Positions 35,508 through 42,933 of a stretch of DNA of 44,504 nucleotides are shown in pieces. The stretch is from an uncultured Actinomycetes bacterium (GTDB lineage: Bacteria; Actinomycetota; Actinomycetes; Nanopelagicales; Nanopelagicaceae). Below the pieces are notes generated by a model. The model was not told where the DNA came from. It saw nothing but the letters and a program-made list of their open reading frames with translations, and did no database searches. Within the stretch, counting starts at the first letter, position 1. The number at the start of each line of letters is the position of its first letter. The DNA is taken from assembly GCA_903852585.1 (NCBI GenBank), contig CAINRG010000008.1:1-44504 (forward strand), read 5' to 3'. The position numbers and the translations under genes are program-made.

Positions 35508-35596
35508 CCCCTTTCCAATTCGCATTACCGAACTGGTCTCACGGTCGACCTGGATATCAGGTCCTCTCAGCCAATAATTCGGCTCCCGTCGCTACG
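35508..35596 (-). promoter_or_regulatory. TPP (THI-box) riboswitch upstream of pnuT
   Basis: On the minus strand the aptamer runs CGACGGGAGCC, a GGCTGAGAGG hallmark after a small loop, an ACCTG/CAGGT side stem, GACCG, then CCAGTTCG-GTAATG-CGAATTGG, an eight-pair P5 with the conserved TAATG loop, and GAAAGGGG. These are the conserved TPP aptamer elements. P1 is not obvious by eye. The pnuT Shine-Dalgarno AAAGGGG (35508-35514) forms the 3' edge, so ligand binding likely hides it and blocks translation. No separate terminator is seen. Confidence 0.9.
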
Positions 35597-35651
35597 AACA
35601 TTAGCACCATTTGATTGAATGAATTTGATTGCAGAAATGAGAGAATAGGGC

Positions 35652-35984
35652 GTGCTTAAGTTTGGATATATGGCGATGCTGCTATTTACGGTGGCAGGCT
35701 CCTTTTGGCTTGAGATTATTTTAAAAGTTGGAGTTCTGCGAAGGGTAAAGCGAACCATTTTCACAATTGCTCCCATGGCGATCATTTTTCTTTTGTGGGA
35801 TCTTTATGCGATCCATGCCGGTCATTGGTTTTTTGATTCCAAGCAAATACTTGGGATTTTCATCCCGGGCAGAATCCCACTGGAAGAGGTCCTCTTCTTT
35901 GTCATTGTTCCCCTTGCTGCCATCATGACAATTGAAGCGGTGAGAAGCGTTAAGAAGAATTGGCTCGTTGGAGATGAGCGATGA
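35652..35984 (+). CDS. crtYc: Lycopene cyclase subunit, CrtYc type
   Basis: This 110-residue membrane protein has about three hydrophobic segments and belongs to the heterodimeric actinobacterial lycopene cyclases. Typical features are SFWLEI, the DLYAIHAGHWFFD segment and PLEEVLFF with its conserved Pro-Glu-Glu. GTG 35652 is used, with ATG 35670 (TAAGTT seven bases ahead) as an alternative start. It faces away from the pnuT riboswitch and overlaps crtYd by four bases. Such pairs cyclise one or both lycopene ends to beta or epsilon rings. Confidence 0.85.
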   Translation: MLKFGYMAMLLFTVAGSFWLEIILKVGVLRRVKRTIFTIAPMAIIFLLWDLYAIHAGHWFFDSKQILGIFIPGRIPLEEVLFFVIVPLAAIMTIEAVRSVKKNWLVGDER

Positions 35985-36274
35985 CATACACACAAATCGC
36001 ATTGATGGCTGTTGCACTTTCGATTCTTTGCGATGGATTTTTGACTCGAAGCAGGATGGTTATGCGGCGTAGTTTTTGGACTGCTTATGCAATTATTCTT
36101 CCATTTCAATTACTCACAAATTGGTGGCTCACTTCTCGAAATATCGTGATGTACAACCCTGATGTCATTATTGGTTTTCGAATTGCAAGTGCTCCAGTAG
36201 AGGATCTTCTCTTCGGCTTCGCCCTTGTCCTCGGAATTCTTCAGTTGTGGAGCTATTGGGGAAAACGCCTTTAG
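35981..36274 (+). CDS. crtYd: Lycopene cyclase subunit, CrtYd type
   Basis: The 97-residue partner of CrtYc has about three membrane segments, TNWWLTSRNIVMYNPD and the conserved PVEDLLFGFAL (the second PxE(E/D) motif of the family). It is translated through an ATGA overlap with crtYc. Both subunits are needed for activity in Corynebacterium and Brevibacterium. The stop overlaps that of the convergent crtB by two bases. Ring type (beta or epsilon) cannot be read. Confidence 0.83.
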   Translation: MTYTQIALMAVALSILCDGFLTRSRMVMRRSFWTAYAIILPFQLLTNWWLTSRNIVMYNPDVIIGFRIASAPVEDLLFGFALVLGILQLWSYWGKRL

Positions 36275-37188
36275 CGTGCTCGTATCGCACGAAGATATGC
36301 AGGAAGTGCCACTTTGATGCGGCGCCATGTAGAAGTCTTTGCTCGAAAGTTGAAGATGTCGTAGCCAATATCTTCAACTTCATCGACGATTCCGCAGTAC
36401 AACTCACTCGCTGCTTCAATGCATGGACGACTCGCAGGTTCGAGCATCGCGATTCCGACAGACGCCTCTCTTTGGAGGTTTCGAACTCGCTCGATCTGAA
36501 ATTTGATTGCTTCGACAATAGGGGGAGTGAGTTGGCGCGCAAAGAGATCTTCACGCGTGACGCCAAAGCGCGCTAAATCATCTATAGGAATATAGATTCG
36601 ACCTCGTTCCAAATCCTCGCCTATGTCTCGAATAAAGTTTGCCAGTTGGAATGCAATACCGAGTTTCTTTGCAGCCTCAAACGCTTCCGGTGAAAGGGCT
36701 CCCAGAATTGGAACCATCTGCAATCCGATAACGGCGGCGCTTCCGTAGACATATTCCATGAGGTCTTCGTATGTCCGGTATTCGTTGACAGTTAAATCCA
36801 TCTCCATGGAATGAAGAAATGCTTCGAAGTATTCGATAGGAATGGAATACTTTTTTACTGTGTCGACGAGTGCTCGACCAATTGGGTCGATACTGGTGCC
36901 TCCACGAATATCGGAGATTGCCTGGGCTCCCCACCCTTTGAGAGCTGCCGCCTTCTCTTCCTCCGTGAGAGTTGAAGAAAGATCGTCGACAATTTCATCG
37001 GCGTATCGAGCAAATCCATAGAGAGCATGTACATAAGGCCGCTTGGCGGCCGGTAATAAAAGAGTTGCAAGATAGTAAGTTTTTCCATGTTGAGAGTTGA
37101 GCCGCTTGCATTCGGCGTATGAAGCAGCCAGAACAGGTTCGAGAATTCCTGCCGCTCTCAATTCGCTCACGCGGGGGAGTCTACGCAT
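36271..37188 (-). CDS. crtB: Phytoene synthase
   Basis: It joins two GGPP molecules head to head to make phytoene. The squalene/phytoene-synthase fold shows both Asp-rich sites, YADEIVDDL and NFIRDIGEDLERGRIYIP, and the TYYLATLLLP opening block. From ATG 37188 the protein has 305 residues. GTG 37170 (six codons later) has TAGACT seven bases ahead and may be the true leaderless start. The longer frame to 37332 is unlike the family. It is isolated from crtE/crtI by the AzgA gene. Confidence 0.92.
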   Translation of the reverse strand: MRRLPRVSELRAAGILEPVLAASYAECKRLNSQHGKTYYLATLLLPAAKRPYVHALYGFARYADEIVDDLSSTLTEEEKAAALKGWGAQAISDIRGGTSIDPIGRALVDTVKKYSIPIEYFEAFLHSMEMDLTVNEYRTYEDLMEYVYGSAAVIGLQMVPILGALSPEAFEAAKKLGIAFQLANFIRDIGEDLERGRIYIPIDDLARFGVTREDLFARQLTPPIVEAIKFQIERVRNLQREASVGIAMLEPASRPCIEAASELYCGIVDEVEDIGYDIFNFRAKTSTWRRIKVALPAYLRAIRAR

Positions 37189-37375
37189 ATCTGCGCGCTC
37201 AATCCTCAATCTGAACTCGAGGGTTTTGTAAAAAATCCCCTTCTCGCTCGCACATATTTGCCGATCTTTCTCGCGAGTAACCATTAGGTTTTCACTATTC
37301 CCTCCTGGCTTGCATCCAGTTTGAAACTGCACGGGGTCGCAAACACCCCCGATACCAAAATCAGAGAGGTACTAC

Positions 37376-38815
37376 ATGCTGGATAGTTTCTTTAAAATCA
37401 GCGAGCGTGGTTCAACTGTAAGCCGTGAAGTTCGAGGTGGCTTGGTCACCTTCTTCACCATGGCATACATCGTTGCCCTCAATCCGCTCATTCTTGGCGG
37501 CGCAGTCGATGCAAACCACAAATTCCTTGGTGGCTTCTCATCCTTCGGCGCTAACTTGCCACTTATCGCTGCAGCAACAGCACTTGTTGCGGGCGTTTTG
37601 ACCATCTTGATGGGCGTTGTTGGTAATTTCCCACTCGCACTTGCAACCGGTCTTGGTCTCAATACATTCGTTGCATACGGCATTGCCTCACGCATGACAT
37701 GGGCAGATGCAATGGGCCTTGTTGTCCTTGAAGGTTTGATCATCACCGTTCTTGTTCTTACTGGTTTCCGTACTGCAGTATTCAAGGCTGTTCCACAACA
37801 GCTCAAGTACGCAATTTCAGTCGGTATCGGTCTCTTTATTGCTTTGATCGGCCTTGTTGATTCAGGATTCGTTCGTCGCACAGGCACTGGCCCAGTTCCA
37901 GTTCAGCTTGGTGACAATGGCAATCTCGTTGGGTGGCCAATTATCGTATTCCTCATTGGCTTGGTCATCATCATCACGCTGATGGTTCGTAAGACAAAGG
38001 GAGCGATCCTTATTGGTATCGCATCAGCCACAGTGCTTGCTGTTGTTCTTGAAAAGGCCTTCAAAATTGGCCCAAGTTTTATTTCTCCAACAAAGAGCAA
38101 TCCAAAGGGATGGGGACTCAATGTTCCATCACTTCCACACAACATTTCTGCAACACCTCATTTCGATCTCCTTGGTCACTTCAGCCTGCTCGGTTCTTTC
38201 AAGCACATCTCAGTGATTTCAGGAATCTTGCTTGTCTTCACTCTCTTGCTTTCTGACTTCTTCGACACCGTCGGAACCGTCACAGCAATTGGACACGAAG
38301 CTGGCTTGATTGGTGCAGACGGAACCGTTCCAAATAACGATCGTGTTCTTCTTGTTGACTCAATCGCTGCCGCTGCTGGTGGTGCTGCTGGTATTTCTTC
38401 AAATACCTCTTACATCGAATCTGCCTCAGGAGTGGGCGAAGGTGCTCGTACAGGTTTGGCTTCGGTCGTTACCGGTATCTGCTTCCTTCTCACCACATTC
38501 TTGGCTCCACTTGTTGCAGTGATTCCTTACGAGGCTGCTACGCCTGCTCTGGTTATCGTCGGATTCTTGATGATGACACAGGTAAAAGACATCGATTGGG
38601 CGGATTTGGGAATTGCAATTCCTGCTTTCTTGACCATTATCTTGATGCCTTTCACATACAGCATCTCCGTAGGTATCGGAGCTGGTTTCGTTTCCCACGT
38701 AATCATTCGCTTCGTACAAGGCCGCCGCAAGGAAGTACACCCACTTCTCTTGTTGGTTGCTGGTCTATTTGTGGTCTACTTCCTACAGTCCCCAATCAAT
38801 ACCTGGGTTCACTAA
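37376..38815 (+). CDS. NCS2/AzgA-family purine permease
   Basis: A 479-residue membrane carrier with about 12-14 hydrophobic segments. The opening TFFTMAYIVALNPLIL and LATGLGLNTFVAYGI, and the later DFFDTVGTVTAIGHEAGL, GGAAGISSNTSYIESASG and GEGARTGLASVVTG blocks, mark the AzgA type (adenine, guanine, hypoxanthine) within NCS2. AGAGAGG precedes ATG 37376. Base use seems smoother and the codons more optimal than neighbours, fitting high expression. I see no purine riboswitch upstream. It ends in a strong bidirectional terminator. Confidence 0.88.
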   Translation: MLDSFFKISERGSTVSREVRGGLVTFFTMAYIVALNPLILGGAVDANHKFLGGFSSFGANLPLIAAATALVAGVLTILMGVVGNFPLALATGLGLNTFVAYGIASRMTWADAMGLVVLEGLIITVLVLTGFRTAVFKAVPQQLKYAISVGIGLFIALIGLVDSGFVRRTGTGPVPVQLGDNGNLVGWPIIVFLIGLVIIITLMVRKTKGAILIGIASATVLAVVLEKAFKIGPSFISPTKSNPKGWGLNVPSLPHNISATPHFDLLGHFSLLGSFKHISVISGILLVFTLLLSDFFDTVGTVTAIGHEAGLIGADGTVPNNDRVLLVDSIAAAAGGAAGISSNTSYIESASGVGEGARTGLASVVTGICFLLTTFLAPLVAVIPYEAATPALVIVGFLMMTQVKDIDWADLGIAIPAFLTIILMPFTYSISVGIGAGFVSHVIIRFVQGRRKEVHPLLLLVAGLFVVYFLQSPINTWVH

Positions 38816-38825
38816 TTAAGTAGCT

Positions 38826-38860
38826 CAAAAAAAAGGCGCCGAGAGATCGGCGCCTTTTTT
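38826..38860. terminator. Bidirectional Rho-independent terminator between azgA-like gene and crtI
   Basis: A perfect eight-pair stem GGCGCCGA (38835-38842) / TCGGCGCC (38847-38854) with a GAGA loop is flanked by an A-run before and six T after. It works for both the plus-strand permease and the minus-strand crtI. It is the only strong intrinsic terminator in the window. Confidence 0.9.
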
Positions 38861-38882
38861 ATTTCCAGAATATTCTCTTATT

Positions 38883-40367
38883 TTATTTAACAGGTCCAAC
38901 GATTCTTTCGGCAGCTAGGCGTCCAGAAATTAGGACCATCGGAACACCTACGCCAGGTTGTGTTCCAGAACCAGCAAAGACAACATTTTCAAAACCAGCA
39001 GCCATATTTGCTGGGCGGAATGGACCTGTTTGAAAGAATGTGTGAGCACTTGCAAATGGCGCTCCTGCTTCAAGTCCCATCTCTTTCCACTCTAATGGAG
39101 TGGTGATGTGCTCAACTTCAATTCCATTACCAAAATCTGTGTATCCACGTTGCTCAAGAGTACGAATCATCTCATCTCTGTATCGTGACTTTTCTTTCTT
39201 CCAGTCGATATCTGCCGTCAAATTTGGGGTTGGAAATAGTACGTAATACGAACTCTTTCCTGCAGGGGCGAGAGATGGATCATCATGTGTTGGAACGGTA
39301 ACTAAAACGCTGGGATCGCTCATTAAAACTTTCTTATTGATAAGTTCGTCAAAGACGCCATCCCATGACTTTCCAAAGTGAATATTGTGATGAGCGATAT
39401 GGTCGTAGCTCTTGTTTGAGCCAATCAACATTATTACGCAGGAAGGAGAGTAGTTCAGTTTCTTTACCTTGCGAGGCACCGTTCCTAAAAGTTCCTTCCA
39501 AGCCACTGGAAGGTCAGGATTGAGAATAAGGGCATCACAGGTGATGCGCTCCCCGGTTGAGGTGATTACTGCGCGAGCTCGCCCACCGGAATGCTCAACG
39601 CTTGTGACAGTTGAGTTATATTTAAATTCGACACCATGTTTTTCAGCAGCAGCAGCCATAGCCCGAGGAACTGCATGCATGCCACCCTTAGGGAAAAAGA
39701 CGCCATTCACCGAATCCATATATGCAATAACGGCATAAATAGCCAGCGCTTGCTGTGGACTTACCCCGGCATACATGGCCTGAAATGAATAAATTTTCTG
39801 AGTTCGGGGATCTTTCATGTATTGATTTACCTTTGGAGCAAGCTTTCTAAATCCGCCGATTGCAACGAGTTTTGCAAGGTTTGGTGTGAGTAGATTCAAG
39901 GGCGAATCGATATTTCGATCGATAAAGTCCTTCATCTCATATTTATATAATTTTGTTACAAAATCAACGTACTTTGCATATCCAGCTGCTTCTTCAGCTC
40001 CGATGACGTTTCTAATTTCTTCTTGCATGCGTGCAGTATCAGCATGTACATCCATCTGCGATCCATCATCGAAGAAACCGCGATAGAGAGGTGAGACTGG
40101 CACTAAGTCCAGCCAATCCTTGAGATCTTCACCTACGCAAGCCAGCGCATCGGCGATGAGATCAGGCATCGTTAGAACTGTTGGGCCTGTATCAAATGCA
40201 TAGCCATCTTTTTTCAATAGGCCATTTCGACCACCCGGAACACTTTCCCGTTCTACAACCGTAACTTTACGTCCGGCACCTGCTAGTCGAAGTGCCGCGC
40301 TCAGACCTGCCAATCCGGCACCAACGATAACGACGTGGTTTGTAGGGCCAGTGACGCGTTTTGCCAT
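38883..40367 (-). CDS. crtI: Phytoene desaturase
   Basis: This 494-residue FAD enzyme desaturates phytoene towards lycopene. The N-terminal dinucleotide fold is VVIVGAGLAGLSAALRLAGAG with VVERESVPGGRNG; the C-terminal FAD-binding end has GSGTQPGVGVPMVLISGR. The ATG at 40367 overlaps the crtE stop by one base (TGATG), so crtE-crtI are translated together. It is shorter on the C-side and differs clearly from the second CrtI-like gene at 42905. Confidence 0.93.
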   Translation of the reverse strand: MAKRVTGPTNHVVIVGAGLAGLSAALRLAGAGRKVTVVERESVPGGRNGLLKKDGYAFDTGPTVLTMPDLIADALACVGEDLKDWLDLVPVSPLYRGFFDDGSQMDVHADTARMQEEIRNVIGAEEAAGYAKYVDFVTKLYKYEMKDFIDRNIDSPLNLLTPNLAKLVAIGGFRKLAPKVNQYMKDPRTQKIYSFQAMYAGVSPQQALAIYAVIAYMDSVNGVFFPKGGMHAVPRAMAAAAEKHGVEFKYNSTVTSVEHSGGRARAVITSTGERITCDALILNPDLPVAWKELLGTVPRKVKKLNYSPSCVIMLIGSNKSYDHIAHHNIHFGKSWDGVFDELINKKVLMSDPSVLVTVPTHDDPSLAPAGKSSYYVLFPTPNLTADIDWKKEKSRYRDEMIRTLEQRGYTDFGNGIEVEHITTPLEWKEMGLEAGAPFASAHTFFQTGPFRPANMAAGFENVVFAGSGTQPGVGVPMVLISGRLAAERIVGPVK

Positions 40368-41434
40368 CAAGAACTTCTCTTTGTGGCAACAGCTGCCATA
40401 TGTACCAGAAATGCTTTTGCATCCGAGGTAATCGTTCCTGTTTCCAAAGCTGCAAGTGATTTCGATGTCATCGTCGAAATCATCTCTTCAACAAAATCGA
40501 CTGCTCCTGATGAGGTGATAATAGATCGAAGTTCTTCGACCTCAGAAAAAGATAGGTCTGGCTTTCCAAGAAGGGTGTTTACCCGCAACTTCTCTTCAGC
40601 ACTGCAACGTTCAAGTGCCGCAGCGATGAGAACCGTTCTCTTTCCTTCACGAAGATCATCGCCAGCTGGTTTTCCAGTTTGTGCGGGGTCACCGAAAACT
40701 CCGAGCAGATCATCGCGAAGTTGAAATGCTTCTCCTAACGGAATTCCATATCCGGTGTAGGCCGCAAGATTTGATCCTGAAGAAAGTGCAGCTCCGAAAT
40801 GCAAAGGTCTCTCAATGCTGTATTTTCCAGATTTGAATCGTGCAACTTTCAGTGAACGTTCGATACTTTCGCTGGCGAGCGCCTGCTCATATACGTCGAG
40901 ATACTGGCCTGCCATGAGTTCAACGCGCATTTCGTCATACAGAGGGAGTGCACGCAATAGAGATTGAGAATTGACACCAGATTCATGGAGAGCTTTGCTT
41001 GCCCAGACGAGGGCCAAATCTCCAAGCAGAATTGCAGTTGCAACGCCAAATTGCGTGCGGGAACCCGATAGCGATTGCTCCTGATGTAATTTTTCAAAGA
41101 GTTTGTGAATGGCTGGTGCGCCTCGTCGGGTAGCTGAACCATCCATAACATCGTCATGGATTAATGCGCAGACATGAACGAGCTCGATCGATGCCACGGC
41201 ATTTATCGATGCCTGATCAAGGAGTCCACCACTTCCCACAAAACCGGCTGCTGCAAAGAGAGGGCGAAATCGCTTTCCTGAATCAATGAGAAAATTCTTC
41301 AGTGCAGTAGCAACGGGCGCTAATTCGCTACCAATCGAGTTTAGGTATTCATTTTCTCGGTCGACGAACTGTGTCAAGGAAGAATTGATAGCCTCGCGGA
41401 GCGGGTCAACGCCAGATTCGAGCGTGTAATCCAT
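40367..41434 (-). CDS. crtE: Polyprenyl diphosphate synthase, probable GGPP synthase
   Basis: A 355-residue trans-prenyltransferase that adds IPP to make GGPP for CrtB. The first Asp-rich motif is IHDDVMDGSATRRG, the second QLRDDLLGVFGD. Placement next to divergent metF matches mycobacterial idsA2-metF, so it may be the idsA orthologue recruited into carotenoid synthesis. ATG 41434 is used; extension to 41509 lacks a start signal and would run through metF's start. A -10 (TACCTT) lies six bases ahead. Confidence 0.92.
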   Translation of the reverse strand: MDYTLESGVDPLREAINSSLTQFVDRENEYLNSIGSELAPVATALKNFLIDSGKRFRPLFAAAGFVGSGGLLDQASINAVASIELVHVCALIHDDVMDGSATRRGAPAIHKLFEKLHQEQSLSGSRTQFGVATAILLGDLALVWASKALHESGVNSQSLLRALPLYDEMRVELMAGQYLDVYEQALASESIERSLKVARFKSGKYSIERPLHFGAALSSGSNLAAYTGYGIPLGEAFQLRDDLLGVFGDPAQTGKPAGDDLREGKRTVLIAAALERCSAEEKLRVNTLLGKPDLSFSEVEELRSIITSSGAVDFVEEMISTMTSKSLAALETGTITSDAKAFLVHMAAVATKRSS

Positions 41435-41440
41435 GCGGTA

Positions 41441-41450
41441 AAGGTACCCT
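41441..41450. promoter_or_regulatory. Back-to-back -10 elements between crtE and metF
   Basis: On the minus strand TACCTT (41441-41446) is six bases before ATG 41434. On the plus strand TACCCT (41445-41450) is nine bases before ATG 41460. They share the TA at 41445-41446. Only 25 bases separate the two starts. Confidence 0.45.
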
Positions 41451-41459
41451 GAACCTCCT

Positions 41460-42326
41460 ATGAACTTGAGCCAAAAGCCAACGCTCTCCATCGAGCTCTT
41501 TCCTCCCAAGGATCACGATGGTGAAGAGAGGCTCTGGGCTGCCATCGACCGACTTCGCCAGATACAACCAGACTTTGTGTCTGTGACCTACGGCGCAGGT
41601 GGGAGCACGCGCGATAGAACAATTCGAATTGCCGAAGAATTTACGGCGCGAACTGGAATCTCCACCGTCGCCCATCTCACATGCGTTGGCTCCACACGAG
41701 ATGAATTACTTTCCATTCTTAACCATTATCAGAGCGCGGGCATCACCAGCATCCTTGCCCTTCGGGGAGACCCACAAGGCGGTCCGCGTGCGCCGTGGGT
41801 GAGCCACCCGGATGGGTTGGATCATGCTGACCAACTTGTTGAACTTGCACATAGTCGCGGTGGATTTGAAATTGGTGTTGCCGCGTTTCCTGATGGACAT
41901 CCGGCTTCACAAGGAAATTTTCGTCAAGATATTGATGTTTTGATGCACAAAGAAGAACTTGGTGCCACATTCGCCACAACCCAATTTTTCTTTGAATTTG
42001 AAAAATATGAGGCTCTTGTCGAAGGACTTCAAGCACGAGGATCATCTCTCCCCATTATTGCTGGAATTTTGCCAATTACAAATCTCAAACAGCTTAATAG
42101 AATGGCAGAACTGGGCGGGACACCCATTCCGCCATCAGTAATAAATCGCTTTGAAGGTAAAGAAGATGACCCAGATGCCGTTCGCAACATCGGTATTGAC
42201 CTTGCAACCGAACTTTCACAAAAGCTTATCTCTGCAAGAGTTCCTGGCCTCCACTTTTACACAATGAATACTTCAACAGCCACGCTTCAGATCGTGAAGA
42301 ATTTGGGACTTTCCCGTGAGCCGTAA
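41460..42326 (+). CDS. metF: 5,10-methylenetetrahydrofolate reductase
   Basis: MetF makes 5-methyl-THF, the methyl donor for methionine. In its 288-residue TIM barrel, SVTYGAGGSTRDRTI and VAHLTCVGSTRDEL are the family blocks, then LALRGDPQGG and TTQFFFEFEKY. The terminal GLHFYTMN segment is conserved. It completes a methionine set with metY/metX, though it is outside the SAM-IV unit. No methionine synthase is in the window. The gene is probably leaderless and overlaps the next gene by 11 bases. Confidence 0.93.
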   Translation: MNLSQKPTLSIELFPPKDHDGEERLWAAIDRLRQIQPDFVSVTYGAGGSTRDRTIRIAEEFTARTGISTVAHLTCVGSTRDELLSILNHYQSAGITSILALRGDPQGGPRAPWVSHPDGLDHADQLVELAHSRGGFEIGVAAFPDGHPASQGNFRQDIDVLMHKEELGATFATTQFFFEFEKYEALVEGLQARGSSLPIIAGILPITNLKQLNRMAELGGTPIPPSVINRFEGKEDDPDAVRNIGIDLATELSQKLISARVPGLHFYTMNTSTATLQIVKNLGLSREP

Positions 42327-42933
42327 TACGTTCTTTCTCAAGTGGTCATCTCTTCACGGAGATACTCCGGTTAAGGGCGCTGTGAAGGGCTGGCTTTCTA
42401 TTTCATATATTCTTGTGAAGCCACTTGCTTTATTGAAAACATCTCCCCACTTTGTTACTTCTGCAGGAGTCTTTGCCGCAATTGGATCGTGGAGATTTGC
42501 TCATTCCTATCTGGGGATTGCGCTTCTTGTTTTCTCTCTTCTCTGTGATGGCATTGATGGTTCCCTGGCCATGATTCGCAATATGGATAGCCGATGGGGA
42601 GCCATTACGGATTCTTTCGCTGATCGAGTATCAGAATTCTTCTGGGCGCTGACATTTCACGCCTTGGGCGCCCCAACCATTGTCATAGCTATAGCGTGGG
42701 TGGGGGCGGGGACCCAGGAGTATGTGCGCGCTCGGATGGGTGGACTTGGGGCTAAAGAAATTACACAAGTAACAATTGCAGAACGCCCCGTAAGAGCATC
42801 TTTACTTTTTGTTGCAATGGTGAGTATTCATACTCATTTCGATATGGTGAATCGCACATCGTGGATGTGGATGATCATGCAGCTTATAAGTTTTATTCTC
42901 GTTCTCAATGATGGCTATGGCCGCTTGAAGTAA
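42316..42933 (+). CDS. CDP-alcohol phosphatidyltransferase family protein
   Basis: A 205-residue membrane protein with about five hydrophobic segments. The CDP-alcohol motif D-x2-D-G-x2-A-R-x8-G-x3-D-x3-D is found as DGIDGSLAMI through GAITDSFAD: all four Asp and both Gly are kept, but the Arg after Ala is Met. This variant form occurs in some actinobacterial members of unknown substrate. It may make a phospholipid head-group or related lipid. It starts at GTG 42316, coupled to metF by overlap, and its end overlaps the convergent crtI-like gene by 29 bases. Confidence 0.8.
   Translation: MSRNTFFLKWSSLHGDTPVKGAVKGWLSISYILVKPLALLKTSPHFVTSAGVFAAIGSWRFAHSYLGIALLVFSLLCDGIDGSLAMIRNMDSRWGAITDSFADRVSEFFWALTFHALGAPTIVIAIAWVGAGTQEYVRARMGGLGAKEITQVTIAERPVRASLLFVAMVSIHTHFDMVNRTSWMWMIMQLISFILVLNDGYGRLK

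Noticed and set aside
35502-35525. Eight extra N-terminal residues on PnuT
   Set aside because: Their ATG is the conserved TAATG loop of the TPP aptamer and has no Shine-Dalgarno.
37189-37332. 48-residue extension of phytoene synthase
   Set aside because: Not like the family, no start signal, and composition unlike the rest.
37189-37375. Purine riboswitch before the AzgA-type permease
   Set aside because: The conserved purine-aptamer core and loop sequences are not present; only a Shine-Dalgarno and a short GC-rich stretch are seen.
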